Assembly (NCBI RefSeq): GCF_900188115.1
Contig: NZ_FZNW01000018.1
Coordinates: 1-64,000 of the forward strand
DNA length: 64,000 bases
Reading direction: 5' to 3'
Origin: Haloechinothrix alba
Lineage (GTDB): Bacteria; Actinomycetota; Actinomycetes; Mycobacteriales; Pseudonocardiaceae
The notes beneath the pieces were generated by a model, which was not told where the DNA came from, ran no database searches, and saw nothing but the letters and a program-made list of their open reading frames with translations. Position numbers and translations under genes: made by a program. Shown here piece by piece: positions 18,885 through 27,382 of the stretch (position 1 is its first letter; each line of letters starts with the position of its first letter).

Positions 18885-19598
18885 TCAGCCGGAGATGTCC
18901 ACCCCGCCTTCGCCGATGGTGGGAGCCGATCCGGACAGCAGGCTCGTCCCCGGCGCAAGGCGGGCGACCGCGTCGTCCATGTGCGCCTCGATCACCGACA
19001 GCGCGGCGGGCTCGTCGCCCCGGCGGATGGCGTCCGTGATACGCGCGTGCTCGGCGACCCGCTGCGTCGGGTCCGGGTAGTGGTGCTGCAGGGCGGCCAG
19101 GCACATGCGGGTCTCGATGAACAGCGTGCGTGCCGTCCTGACCAGCCTGCGGCTGCCCGACTCGTGCACAAGGACCTCGTGGAAGCGGAAGTCCGCATCG
19201 GACACCGCCCGTGGGTCGTCCCGCGTGGTCGCCTGCTCGAGCTCGGCGAGTGCGTCCTCGAGAGCGGCCACCGCCGAGGTGTCCCGGCTGCGGATGATTC
19301 GTACCGCCGCGGCGTACTCGATGGCCGCGCGGGCGGCGTAGATGTCGTAGACGTCGGCGGGTTCGAGCTCGATGACGAAGAGACCGCGGTGGCGTTCGCT
19401 CCGGAGCAGGCCCTCGGAGACCAGCCGTTGCATGGCCTCCCGCAGGGGCCCTCTCGAGACCTGGAACTGCGCGGCGAGCTCGGCCTCGCCGAGCTGCTTG
19501 CCAGGCTCGAGCACACCGCTGGTGATCGCCTCGCGCAGCTGGCGCGCGATGATCGCCGCGGTGGACTCCCTGGTGATGGGTTCGATGTCAGGAGACAT
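18885..19598 (-). CDS. GntR-family regulator, FCD subgroup
   Basis: A 237-residue regulator. The winged helix ITSGVLEPGKQLGEAELAAQFQVSRGPLREAMQRLVSEGLLR occupies about residues 20-65, and the C-terminal helical domain has the FCD metal-binding pattern (DADFRFHEVLVHESGS, then EHARITDAIRRGD and EAHMDDA). FCD domains sense small carboxylic acids. ATG 19598 is preferred; GTG 19610 is an alternative, and both overlap the end of the upstream racemase-like gene, so the two are co-translated. It is the obvious candidate to bind both copies of the ATTGTTGACAAT operator. Confidence 0.88.
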   Translation of the reverse strand: MSPDIEPITRESTAAIIARQLREAITSGVLEPGKQLGEAELAAQFQVSRGPLREAMQRLVSEGLLRSERHRGLFVIELEPADVYDIYAARAAIEYAAAVRIIRSRDTSAVAALEDALAELEQATTRDDPRAVSDADFRFHEVLVHESGSRRLVRTARTLFIETRMCLAALQHHYPDPTQRVAEHARITDAIRRGDEPAALSVIEAHMDDAVARLAPGTSLLSGSAPTIGEGGVDISG

Positions 19599-20328
19599 GG
19601 TCCGCTTCACTCCCGGCTACCTGGCGGAACAGGGCACCGAGGGACGGTGCTTGCGGGGACAGTCCCGCGATCCGCAGGCCCTCCCACACCGTGACCTGGT
19701 TGGCCGTCAGCACCGGCTTGCCGAGCGCGCTCTCGATGGTGTCGAGCAGGCCGACCGTGCGCATCGCCGTGTCGGGGATCAGCACGGCGTCGGCATCGGG
19801 ATGGTCGCCGCTCATCGCGATCTCGACAACGCGTTCGTCGTCGAGGCGACCCACCTCGGCTGCCGTGTCGATATCGGCGCTCGACATCGACACCGCGTCG
19901 ATGCCCTCGATGGCGAGGAACTGGACGAACATCTCGGCGACCTCGTCCGGGTAGCTGGCCGCGACGGCGACCCGGCGTAACCCGAGAGCTTGTGCGGCTC
20001 GCGCGAAGGCGAACGAGGTGGAGGACGCAGGCGTGCCGCTGTCGCGGGCGAGCGCCGCCACCTGCTCGGTGGCGCCGTCGTGGCCGAAGACGAAGCTCCC
20101 ACTCGTGCAGGCCCACACGACCGCATCGGGATCGTACGCGGCGAGCGAGGCCGCTCCCTCGCGTAGCCGTTCGGGGCTGCCGAGGTCGCGCAGCTCGGGC
20201 ACGGCGTGCAGGTCCGTTCCGTAGACGTGCGCCACGGTCAGCCGGGCCACGTCGCCGAGAAGCCGCTGCGCGAGCGGGTAGTCGTCCTCGGCGGCGTGGT
20301 CGGGGTAGATGAACCCGATGGTGGTCAT
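19588..20328 (-). CDS. Asp/Glu-racemase-superfamily protein lacking the second cysteine
   Basis: A 246-residue protein of the aspartate/glutamate racemase, maleate isomerase, arylmalonate decarboxylase superfamily. The first cysteine is present (C74 in WACTSGSFVFG). At the second catalytic position, where relatives have CT, it has D186-T187 (LIPDTAMRTV). A single-cysteine enzyme cannot do the two-cysteine racemisation; a decarboxylase, isomerase or lyase role is more likely. PVLTANQVTVWEGLRIAG is the typical C-terminal block. The gene overlaps the GntR gene downstream. Substrate unknown. Confidence 0.82.
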   Translation of the reverse strand: MTTIGFIYPDHAAEDDYPLAQRLLGDVARLTVAHVYGTDLHAVPELRDLGSPERLREGAASLAAYDPDAVVWACTSGSFVFGHDGATEQVAALARDSGTPASSTSFAFARAAQALGLRRVAVAASYPDEVAEMFVQFLAIEGIDAVSMSSADIDTAAEVGRLDDERVVEIAMSGDHPDADAVLIPDTAMRTVGLLDTIESALGKPVLTANQVTVWEGLRIAGLSPQAPSLGALFRQVAGSEADHVS

Positions 20329-20350
20329 GGGGTGCCTCCGGGTCGCCTGT

Positions 20351-20430
20351 GGTTATTCATGATCCAGCGGACGGGCCCGCCCATCCACCTCCCGCTCTCG
20401 CGGCGGCGTCCCTTCCTGGTGTGAATAACC
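20351..20430. repeat. Spaced inverted repeat GGTTATTCA ... TGAATAACC
   Basis: Nine-base arms at 20351-20359 and 20422-20430 are perfect inverted copies 62 bases apart, AT-richer than the surroundings. They lie 22 bases upstream of the minus-strand racemase start and could be two half-operators or the ends of a looped structure. Confidence 0.5.
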
Positions 20431-20504
20431 CGGTAGGTGAGTACGACATCATAGTGCCAGTGGGCCTGTTCAGCTGTCGTTTCGTTCAGCCGCGCCCGGG
20501 CCAC

Positions 20505-20569
20505 CGGGGGTCTCTATCGGGGGTCTCTATCGGGGGTCTCTATCGGGGGTCTCCACCGGGGGTCTCTAT
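20505..20569. repeat. Five tandem copies of a 13-base repeat
   Basis: CGGGGGTCTCTAT is repeated head to tail at 20505, 20518, 20531, 20544 (ending CCAC) and 20557, with a partial copy after. It is intergenic, so it does not encode protein. Such short tandem repeats can vary in copy number by slippage. Confidence 0.9.
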
Positions 20570-20667
20570 CGGGGCCGGTCCGATGGGCGCCGCCGGACGC
20601 ATGCGTGTGACCAGCCTGCTGTGCATACCGGGCCGGAGGGATCGTCGACAATCCCCGCGCAGTTTAC

Positions 20668-21447
20668 CTACTCCGTGGTAGCCCGGTCGGGCATTCCGTG
20701 ATGCCAGCTTCCCGGGCCGACGATCGGTAGCCCCATCCGGTCCAGGCACGCCCACATGGTGAGTTGGTTCGCCGTGAGCACCGGCTTGCCCAGCATGTTC
20801 TCCAGCGGGTCGATCAGGTCGAAGGTGGGCAGATTGGTGCAGCTGACGAACACGGCTTCGGCGTCGGGGTGGTCGGCGGCGATGATGTGCTCGGCGATCG
20901 TGCGATAGCTCACCCGCCAGATGCCGCCGCCCAGCCCAAGGTGATCGCTGGAGACCGTCTCCACATTCAGCTCGGCGAGGAACTCGTGCAGCTTGGCCGT
21001 CAGGTCGGAGTCGTACGGTGTGAGCACGGATACCCGCCCGATACCGAGATGATGGAGCGCCTCGGCCAGCGCGCCGGAGGTCGTGACCGCGTCCGGAGCG
21101 CCGGCATCGCAGATCACCTTGCGCAGCTCGCGCTCGGCGTCGACACCCTTGACGAAGCTGCCCGAGGTGCACAGGTAGGCCACCACCTCAGGCTCGACGT
21201 GCAGCACATCCCTGGTGGCCGCTGCGACGTGCTGCACGTTGCTGACCAGGTCGGCCATCTCCATGCTCACCGGAACGGGCTCGTACGGCGTGCGCGCGAG
21301 GTGCAGCGAGACCTCCACCGGGATCCAGCGCCACAGCTCACGTTCCAGCGCCAGGTCGAACGGTGCGATGACGCCGATGCCGCGTTGCGCGAGCGGACCA
21401 TCGAACGGCAGGTCCAGCGAAGACAGGTCCAAGGTCGGCGCTCCCAC
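20668..21447 (-). CDS. Asp/Glu-racemase-superfamily protein (maleate isomerase-like), two cysteines
   Basis: A protein of about 259 residues from the same superfamily as the neighbour at 19588. Both catalytic cysteines are present: C93 in AYLCTSGSFVKG and C203 in VFVSCTNLPTFD. It should therefore act as a racemase or cis-trans isomerase. The start is uncertain. GTG 21447 begins the family similarity but has no clear ribosome site, and the frame remains open to 21603, next to the operator. Its substrate is probably shared with the single-cysteine paralogue. Confidence 0.75.
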   Translation of the reverse strand: MGAPTLDLSSLDLPFDGPLAQRGIGVIAPFDLALERELWRWIPVEVSLHLARTPYEPVPVSMEMADLVSNVQHVAAATRDVLHVEPEVVAYLCTSGSFVKGVDAERELRKVICDAGAPDAVTTSGALAEALHHLGIGRVSVLTPYDSDLTAKLHEFLAELNVETVSSDHLGLGGGIWRVSYRTIAEHIIAADHPDAEAVFVSCTNLPTFDLIDPLENMLGKPVLTANQLTMWACLDRMGLPIVGPGSWHHGMPDRATTE

Positions 21448-21602
21448 ATACGGCTGGCAGGGTTCGGACGGTACGCGGCACGGCGGTCCCCCGACATGTC
21501 GCGGCAGGGCGGTCGGGCCTTCCCCGATTATCGGTGGTGTCTGCTGTGTCGCTACCCGGTGCGGTCGTGTCCGGGCCGGCGTGCCACCCCAGGCCGAGCA
21601 CA

Positions 21603-21614
21603 ATTGTTGACAAT
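21603..21614. promoter_or_regulatory. GntR/FCD-type operator, copy 2
   Basis: The same ATTGTTGACAAT found at 17006-17017, here between the minus-strand racemase-like gene and the plus-strand hydroxyacid dehydrogenase. An ATCATACGATC segment follows. Two identical 12-mers about 4.6 kb apart, each in a divergent promoter region, argue for a shared regulon. Confidence 0.6.
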
Positions 21615-21726
21615 CATACGATCCGCTCGTACGGTATCAACGCACTGTCGGCGGTCACCGGTCGCCGGTCGCGCGCACGCCACGTAGGGTCGGGTCCGAG
21701 CGGCCCGACTGACGGATGAGGACAGG

Positions 21727-22797
21727 ATGGGGGCAGGGAAAGTGCACCGTCCCGACGTTGACGCGCCCCGTGGCGGTTCCCCGGCGACGGCACCGTCCGG
21801 ATCCGGGTACGGCGGCGACACCGGGCGACCCGTCGTCGCCGTGCTGTGCGGTGACCACCGTCCGAACGGGATGGCCAAGGTCGAGCAGGAAGCCGAGGTT
21901 CGCTACGCGAACGCGGAAGGGCTCGCCGACGCCCTGCGTGGCGCCGACGCGCTGTTCGTATGGGACTTCCTGTCCACGGCGGTTCCGGACGCCTGGCACG
22001 CAGCCGACCGGCTGCGGTGGCTGCACATCGCCAGCGCGGGGGTGGACCCCGTGCTGTTCCCCGAGCTGCGCTCCAGCGATGTCGTGCTGACCAACTCGCG
22101 CGGCGTGTTCGACACCCCCATCGCGGAGTACGTCCTCGGCGTGATCCTCGCGTTCGCCAAGGACCTCATGCGCAGCTACGACCTGCAACGCGAGAAGCGC
22201 TGGCAGCACAGGGAGACCGAGCGTGTCGGCGGCAAGCGTGCTCTCGTCGTGGGGACAGGGCCGATCGGTCGTGCCATCGCCACCACGCTGCGCACCGCCG
22301 GCATGGAGGTCAGCGGGGCCGGGCGCAGCTACCGCGCGAACGACGCGCATTTCGGCACCGTGTACCCCACCGACGAGCTGTCCGAGCACGTCGGGTCGGC
22401 GGACTACGTGATCGCGATCGCCCCGCTGACCGAGCAGACGAGCGGGATGTTCGACAGGCACGTCTTCCGGGCGATGAAGAACGGTGCCCGGTTCATCAAC
22501 GTCGGTCGTGGCGAGCTTGCCGTGACCGGGGACCTGATCGAGGCCCTGGACACCGGGCAGCTCGGGGGCGCTGCGCTGGACGTGTTCGACAACGAGCCGC
22601 TGCCTGCCGACAGCCCGCTGTGGACGATGCCGCACGTGCTCGTCTCCCCGCACATGTCGGGCGATGTCGTCGGGTGGCGCGACTCGCTGGTGGAGATCTT
22701 CGTTGATAACTTCACGCGGTGGGCCGCGGGCGAGCCGTTGCGCAACGTGGTCGACAAGGACCTCGGGTACGTCCCGACGGGGACCTCACGAGTGTGA
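21727..22797 (+). CDS. D-2-hydroxyacid dehydrogenase (NAD-dependent)
   Basis: A 356-residue enzyme of the D-isomer 2-hydroxyacid dehydrogenase family, interconverting 2-oxoacids and D-2-hydroxyacids. The Rossmann motif is LVVGTGPIGRAIATTL; the catalytic arginine is in INVGRGELAV, the glutamate in DVFDNEPLPADSPLW, and the histidine in VLVSPHMSGD. The ATG follows TGAGGACAGG. Residues 1-33 are a proline/glycine-rich extension not found in most relatives. It is followed 70 bases later by the amidase, likely in one transcript behind operator copy 2. Confidence 0.9.
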   Translation: MGAGKVHRPDVDAPRGGSPATAPSGSGYGGDTGRPVVAVLCGDHRPNGMAKVEQEAEVRYANAEGLADALRGADALFVWDFLSTAVPDAWHAADRLRWLHIASAGVDPVLFPELRSSDVVLTNSRGVFDTPIAEYVLGVILAFAKDLMRSYDLQREKRWQHRETERVGGKRALVVGTGPIGRAIATTLRTAGMEVSGAGRSYRANDAHFGTVYPTDELSEHVGSADYVIAIAPLTEQTSGMFDRHVFRAMKNGARFINVGRGELAVTGDLIEALDTGQLGGAALDVFDNEPLPADSPLWTMPHVLVSPHMSGDVVGWRDSLVEIFVDNFTRWAAGEPLRNVVDKDLGYVPTGTSRV

Positions 22798-22867
22798 GCA
22801 GCGAGGGAGCGCGAGCGGAGGGCTCGATCGGTTTCCGGGTGACAGGAGCGCACGAAGGAGTGACTAG

Positions 22868-24280
22868 ATGACCCTGCTGTCGGCGAGCGAGCTCGTCACC
22901 GCGTACTCCACCGGTGAGCTTTCCCCTGTGGAGGCGACCAGGGCCGCCCTCGAGGCGATCGAACAGTACGACGGGACGTACAACTCCTACTGCCTCGTCG
23001 ACGCGGAGAGCGCGCTCGACCAGGCCCGCGCGTCCGAGCAGCGCTGGCACGAGGGCAATCCCATCGGGACGCTGGACGGGGTGCCGTCCTCGATCAAGGA
23101 CATGTTCCTCACCCAGGGATGGCCCACGCTGCGCGGATCGCGGTGCATCGACCCGCAGCAGCCGTGGGAGATCGACGGCCCGGCGACGGCACGTATGCGC
23201 GAGAACGGCCTGGTGCTGCTCGGCAAGACGACCACTCCGGAACTGGGCTGGAAAGGCACCACGGACAGCCCGCTGACCGGTATCACGCGCAACCCCTGGG
23301 ACCCTGGCAAGACGGCAGGCGGGTCCAGCGGCGGATCGGCCGCCGCGATCGCCGCAGGCATGGGGGCGCTGTCGGTGGGCACCGACGCGGGCGGCTCGGT
23401 CCGCATCCCCGCCTCGTTCTGCGGCATCGTGGGATTCAAGCCGACCTACGGGCGGATCCCGCTGTACCCGGCGAGCCCGTTCGGGATGCTCGCGCACGCC
23501 GGTCCGATGGCGCTCACCGTGGACGACATCGCGCTGTTCCTGGATGTGCTGGCGCTGTCGGACTACCGCGACCCCACGGCGTTGCAGCCGCCGCTCGGCT
23601 CGTACCGGGAAGCGACCCGGCGCGACGTCCGTGGCATCCACGCCGCGTACTCGCCGACGCTCGGCTACGTCGACGTCGACCCGGAGATCGCGCGTGTGGT
23701 CGACGGTGTGGTCCGTGACCTCGGCGAGGCCGGGCTGCACGTGGACGAGGCCGACCCGGGGATCGGTGACCCGCGGGAGATGTTCGACGTGCTGTGGAGC
23801 ACCGGTGCCGCCAAGTGGCTGAGCAAGTTCCCGGAGGGCTCGGAGAACCGGATCGACCCGGGGCTGCGCGAGCTGTGGAACCGCGGCCTGACGTACTCGG
23901 CGCTCGACTACCTCGGGGCGAACGAGGCCCGCGTCGAGCTCGGTATCCATATGGGCGAGTTCCATACCCGGCACGACGTGCTGATCACCCCGACGATGCC
24001 GATCCGCCCGTTCGAGGCTGGCCACGACGTCCCACCGGACGGCGACTACCGGCACTGGCCGGAGTGGACGCGGTTCACCTACCCGTTCAACATGACCCAG
24101 CAGCCCGCGATCAGCGTGCCGGTCGGGTTCACCTCGGACGGGATGCCGGTGGGCCTGCAGATCGTCGGCCCCCGGCACTCCGACGACCTCGTCCTGGGTG
24201 TCGCGCGGCTGGTACGGGAGGTCTGCCCCTGGTCGGGCGAGCGCCCGCCTGCGCCGTCCGGGAGCCGTGCCGGACGGTAG
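22868..24280 (+). CDS. Amidase-signature-family amidase
   Basis: A 470-residue amidase hydrolysing a carboxamide to acid and ammonia. The Ser-cisSer-Lys triad can be placed: K77 in SSIKDMF, S153/S154 in AGGSSGGSAAA, and the nucleophile S177 in TDAGGSVRIPASFCG. The C-terminal block QQPAISVPVGFTSDGMPVGLQIVG is standard. GGAG lies 7 bases before the ATG. With the racemase-like proteins, DUF3830 protein, aminotransferase and dehydrogenases, it suggests breakdown of an amide or carbamoyl amino acid. The final 15 residues are low complexity. Confidence 0.9.
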   Translation: MTLLSASELVTAYSTGELSPVEATRAALEAIEQYDGTYNSYCLVDAESALDQARASEQRWHEGNPIGTLDGVPSSIKDMFLTQGWPTLRGSRCIDPQQPWEIDGPATARMRENGLVLLGKTTTPELGWKGTTDSPLTGITRNPWDPGKTAGGSSGGSAAAIAAGMGALSVGTDAGGSVRIPASFCGIVGFKPTYGRIPLYPASPFGMLAHAGPMALTVDDIALFLDVLALSDYRDPTALQPPLGSYREATRRDVRGIHAAYSPTLGYVDVDPEIARVVDGVVRDLGEAGLHVDEADPGIGDPREMFDVLWSTGAAKWLSKFPEGSENRIDPGLRELWNRGLTYSALDYLGANEARVELGIHMGEFHTRHDVLITPTMPIRPFEAGHDVPPDGDYRHWPEWTRFTYPFNMTQQPAISVPVGFTSDGMPVGLQIVGPRHSDDLVLGVARLVREVCPWSGERPPAPSGSRAGR

Positions 24281-24314
24281 CCCGCCCTCGGGGCACCGAT
24301 GCGCCCGGATGGAT

Positions 24315-24369
24315 GGAGCCGAAGGTGACATCGGGTTCCTCTAGGGAGCCCGATGTCACCTTCGGCTCC
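24315..24369. repeat. Palindromic intergenic element, family B (perfect 21-bp stem)
   Basis: Arms 24315-24335 and 24349-24369 are exact inverted repeats around a 13-base loop, with core GAGCCGAAGGTGACAT. It lies between the convergent amidase and esterase genes. The esterase stop codon and its last residues are encoded inside the right arm. A degraded relative is at 776-830. Confidence 0.88.
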
Positions 24370-25306
24370 CACCTCCGGTGGTGTTGCGGATGAAGGTCGC
24401 GACCTCGGTCAGGGCGGCCTTGCTTTCCGGAAGCATGTGGCCGAGGACCGGGAAGGCGTGCACCTGGCCCGGCCACAGCTGCAGGGTGCACGGAACGCCT
24501 GCGTCGATGAGCCGCTGGGCCATCAGCTCGGAGTCCAGGCGCAGCACCTCCGACTCGGCGGCGATGATCAGCGCGGGCGGCAGGCCGCGCGGGTCCTCGT
24601 CGACAGGGGAGATCGGGCGGCGGCCGTTCCCGTTACCCGACCACAGGTCGGACAGCGCGGGCAGGTGCTTGGTCGGCACGTAGGTGTCCCTGTGTGCGTT
24701 CGCGTGGCGCATCCGCGCCGACGAGTCGACCTCGAAGAGGGCGGACAGCGTCACCACGCCTGCTGGCAGCGGCATCCCGGTGTCGCGGGCGCGCATGGCC
24801 GTGGCCATGGCCAGGTACCCACCAGCCGAGTCGCCTGCGAAGACGATGCGGTCCGGATCGATGCCCTCGTCGAGCAGGTGCCGGTAGGCGGTCAGGCAGT
24901 CGGTGACCGAGCCGGTGAGGTCCGTTGCCGGGTACTGCCTGTAGTCCACGGAGAACACGCCGAGCCCGGTCTTCTGCGACAGCCGTGCGGCACAGCGCCG
25001 GTGCGTGTTGAGCCCGCAGAAGAAGAAACCGCCGCCGTGGAAGTACAGCACCGCACCGTCGTCGCGGGTGTCGCCGCTGCGTACCCACTCGGCGTCGAAC
25101 TCCCCGAAGGAGTGCGGGACCGACCGCGCGTAACGCGGGCCGGGGGCGAGCCCGGCGAGCGAGTCGAGCTTCTGCGCGGCGGCGATGCTGCGCTCGTTCA
25201 GCGGCACCGTGCGCAACACGGAGCGCCCGGCCGCCCACGCCGCCGCGTACAGCACCCGCGACCGGGGACTGACGTCGCGAGGTTCTCCCGTCATGTGCAT
25301 GGCCAT
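24356..25306 (-). CDS. HSL-type alpha/beta-hydrolase esterase
   Basis: A 316-residue carboxylesterase of the hormone-sensitive-lipase group. The oxyanion motif is LYFHGGGFFFCG, the nucleophile motif IVFAGDSAGGYLA, and the acid/histidine region GQVHAFPVLGHMLPES. There is no signal peptide. Three in-frame ATGs (25306, 25300, 25294) are possible starts; 25306 has GGAG ten bases upstream. The C-terminal SRR and TGA lie inside a family B palindrome. It precedes the wax ester/diacylglycerol synthase on the same strand's far side, suggesting a neutral-lipid turnover role. Confidence 0.88.
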   Translation of the reverse strand: MAMHMTGEPRDVSPRSRVLYAAAWAAGRSVLRTVPLNERSIAAAQKLDSLAGLAPGPRYARSVPHSFGEFDAEWVRSGDTRDDGAVLYFHGGGFFFCGLNTHRRCAARLSQKTGLGVFSVDYRQYPATDLTGSVTDCLTAYRHLLDEGIDPDRIVFAGDSAGGYLAMATAMRARDTGMPLPAGVVTLSALFEVDSSARMRHANAHRDTYVPTKHLPALSDLWSGNGNGRRPISPVDEDPRGLPPALIIAAESEVLRLDSELMAQRLIDAGVPCTLQLWPGQVHAFPVLGHMLPESKAALTEVATFIRNTTGGGSRR

Positions 25307-25538
25307 TCAGCTCACGCTCCGCAGCCGGGGCGCGCACCCGAGCCCGTCCCACCGGCGTCTCGACACGCCCTCCGGCATCCGCACAACGCTGTGCATACCG
25401 CGCATACCGCATCCTTCCGGCACGTCGCTCCGCGGGCCGCGTGCTCGGCCCCCGCTTGGCGAACAACGTTACACAAGTACCGGCAGTATCTCCAACGCGA
25501 GGATCGGCGGCATTGCGCAACGACAGCGGCCTGCGCGG

Positions 25539-26900
25539 CTACCGCGTTGCGAACTCCAGCTCCGTCAGCGCCGTGTCCAGGTGCAGCAACATGCGCTGCA
25601 GGTGCGGAATGCTCTGCCGGCAGCCGACGATGCCGAAGTCGACGGAGTCGGCACGGGTGGTGAGCGTGATGTTCAACGCCTGGCCGTCCATCAGCAGCGA
25701 CGCGGGGTAGACCCCGTCCAGCTCGGCGCCGTTCCAGTAGGTGGTCGTGCGCGGGCCGGGGACGTTGGAGATGACGAGGTTGAACGGCGGGCGCGTGTAG
25801 TTCACCATGCCCGGCACGGGCGATAGCCCCAGCGGCGCGACGTTCATCGCCGACAGCAGCATGACCTGCACGGGGCTGAGCCCCTCGAACAGCTTCTTGC
25901 CGTCGGCCATCGAGTTCTTGATCGTCTCCAGACGCCTGGCCGGGTCGGGCTCGTTGGTGGCGAGGTTGCACAGGATGGCGCCGATCGAGTTGCCACCGTC
26001 CTCGGCCGCATCGGGAGTGCGCAGCGTGGCAGGAACCATGGCGGTCAGCGGCGCGTCCGGCAGTGCCCGCTGCTCGATGAGGTAGTCCCGCAGGGCCCCG
26101 GCGCACATCGCGAGTACCACATCGTTGAGCGTGGTCCCGGCGGATTTCTTGATCTTGCGGAACGATTCCAGCGGCCACGACTGCGCCGCGAACCGCCGCG
26201 CGCCGCCGATGGGCACGTTGAGCATCGTCTTCGGGGCCTGCAGGGGCAGGGTGAGCCGTTGCTCCCGGAATGCCTGGTTGGCCGCCCGCAGCGCCGTCGG
26301 GGGGAACGCGGCGAACTCGCCGAGCGCGCGTCCGGCAGAGCGCGCGAAGGACAGCGGGTTGAATGCCGCCGACCTGGGCCGTGCGGCACGCAGCTCCCAG
26401 GGTGCCGGGCAGTCCCGGGCGGTGGGGTCCTCGCTCAGCGTGTTCGTCATGTGCCGCAACGCGGAGATCCCGTCCAGAATCGCGTGGTGCACCTTGGTGT
26501 AGATGGCGAAGCGCCCGTCGGAGAGCCCCTCGACGAAGTGCGTCTCCCAGAGCGGGCGGTGCCTGTCGAGCAGCGAGCCGTGCCAGCGGGAGGTCAGCTC
26601 GAGCAGCTCCCGGATCCTGCCCGGGTTGGGCAGCGCCGACCGTCGCACGTGGTAGTCCAGGTCGAGCCGGTTGTCCGTGCTCCACATCCACTGACCGAGG
26701 CTGTTCACGGGCGCGGCCGGGCGTTTCTTGAACAGCGGGCGCACCTCGGCCGAGTCGATCAGGTTCCGGTAGATGGTGTGCACGTAGTCCTCCCCGGCAC
26801 CTTCCGGCTTCTTGAACAGCTGGAGCCCACCCACGTGCATCGGGTGCTCGCGCGATTCCATCAGCAGGAACATCGAGTCGGTTACGGGCATCATCTGCAT
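25539..26900 (-). CDS. Wax ester synthase / diacylglycerol acyltransferase (WS/DGAT)
   Basis: A 453-residue acyltransferase that transfers acyl-CoA chains to diacylglycerol or fatty alcohol, making storage lipid at the membrane. The catalytic HHxxxDG motif is KVHHAILDGIS, and the C-terminal PFNLVISNVPGPR block is diagnostic. The N-terminus MPVTDSMFLLMESREHPMHVGGLQLF matches the family start, supporting ATG 26900 over the open frame to 26984. The 232-base gap to the esterase could hold a promoter. Storage-lipid genes are common in actinomycetes. Confidence 0.93.
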   Translation of the reverse strand: MQMMPVTDSMFLLMESREHPMHVGGLQLFKKPEGAGEDYVHTIYRNLIDSAEVRPLFKKRPAAPVNSLGQWMWSTDNRLDLDYHVRRSALPNPGRIRELLELTSRWHGSLLDRHRPLWETHFVEGLSDGRFAIYTKVHHAILDGISALRHMTNTLSEDPTARDCPAPWELRAARPRSAAFNPLSFARSAGRALGEFAAFPPTALRAANQAFREQRLTLPLQAPKTMLNVPIGGARRFAAQSWPLESFRKIKKSAGTTLNDVVLAMCAGALRDYLIEQRALPDAPLTAMVPATLRTPDAAEDGGNSIGAILCNLATNEPDPARRLETIKNSMADGKKLFEGLSPVQVMLLSAMNVAPLGLSPVPGMVNYTRPPFNLVISNVPGPRTTTYWNGAELDGVYPASLLMDGQALNITLTTRADSVDFGIVGCRQSIPHLQRMLLHLDTALTELEFATR

Positions 26901-27382
26901 GGCACTACCGCCTTCGGTCGCTGATCTCACGTGGACTGTGTGCGTAGCCGAGTGATCCAGGTAACACCGGGACAGTTTACGCACCCGTGTAGTTCAACGA
27001 ACCGGGTTGACACGAAGAAACTGCGAGCCGCAACACATCGTCACAAAACATCCACGCACAGTTGTGCTCCGCATCGCCGCCGAGCTGCCGGGAACGCTGC
27101 GAACGTGCCGTACACTGGGCGTTGCGTTACGCGGCAGGGCGGGCGGCAGCCCCGGTTCGCAGGCAGCGGCACTGCCGCCAGCCGTACCGGTAGCGGTGGT
27201 GGCGTCGGGTCGCGCTCACCGGTAGGGGCGGATCGCACCTGCCCGTATGGGATCGTGGTAAGGCCGTGGCACGGGACGCCGTCCCGGTGACGATGCGTCC
27301 GTGCGGGCACGTGCCCGTGCGAGGTCCCGGCGAGATCACGATCGATGGTCGTCGAAGGAACCGTACTCGAGGAGGCTGTCTG
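26901..27382. other. 482-base divergent region between WS/DGAT and prfC
   Basis: No convincing gene. It contains a TACACT -10-like hexamer at 27111-27116 in the prfC direction and an AT-richer segment around 26955-27060. Both promoters should lie here, but I could not pair the hexamers with good -35 boxes. Confidence 0.5.

Larger units (their letters stand above)
20329..20667. other. 339-base intergenic region with two repeat structures
   Basis: No gene is visible between the two racemase-like genes. The interval contains the spaced inverted repeat GGTTATTCA/TGAATAACC and five tandem 13-base repeats, annotated separately. It is probably the promoter region of the downstream racemase-GntR pair. 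Confidence 0.6.

Noticed and set aside
20505-20569. CRISPR array
   Set aside because: The repeats are contiguous 13-mers without spacers and no cas genes are present.
15043-24280. Ectoine degradation cluster
   Set aside because: Racemase-like, aminotransferase and aldehyde dehydrogenase genes recall eut/doe loci, but no ectoine hydrolase (DoeA/EutD) or deacetylase (DoeB/EutE) is present.
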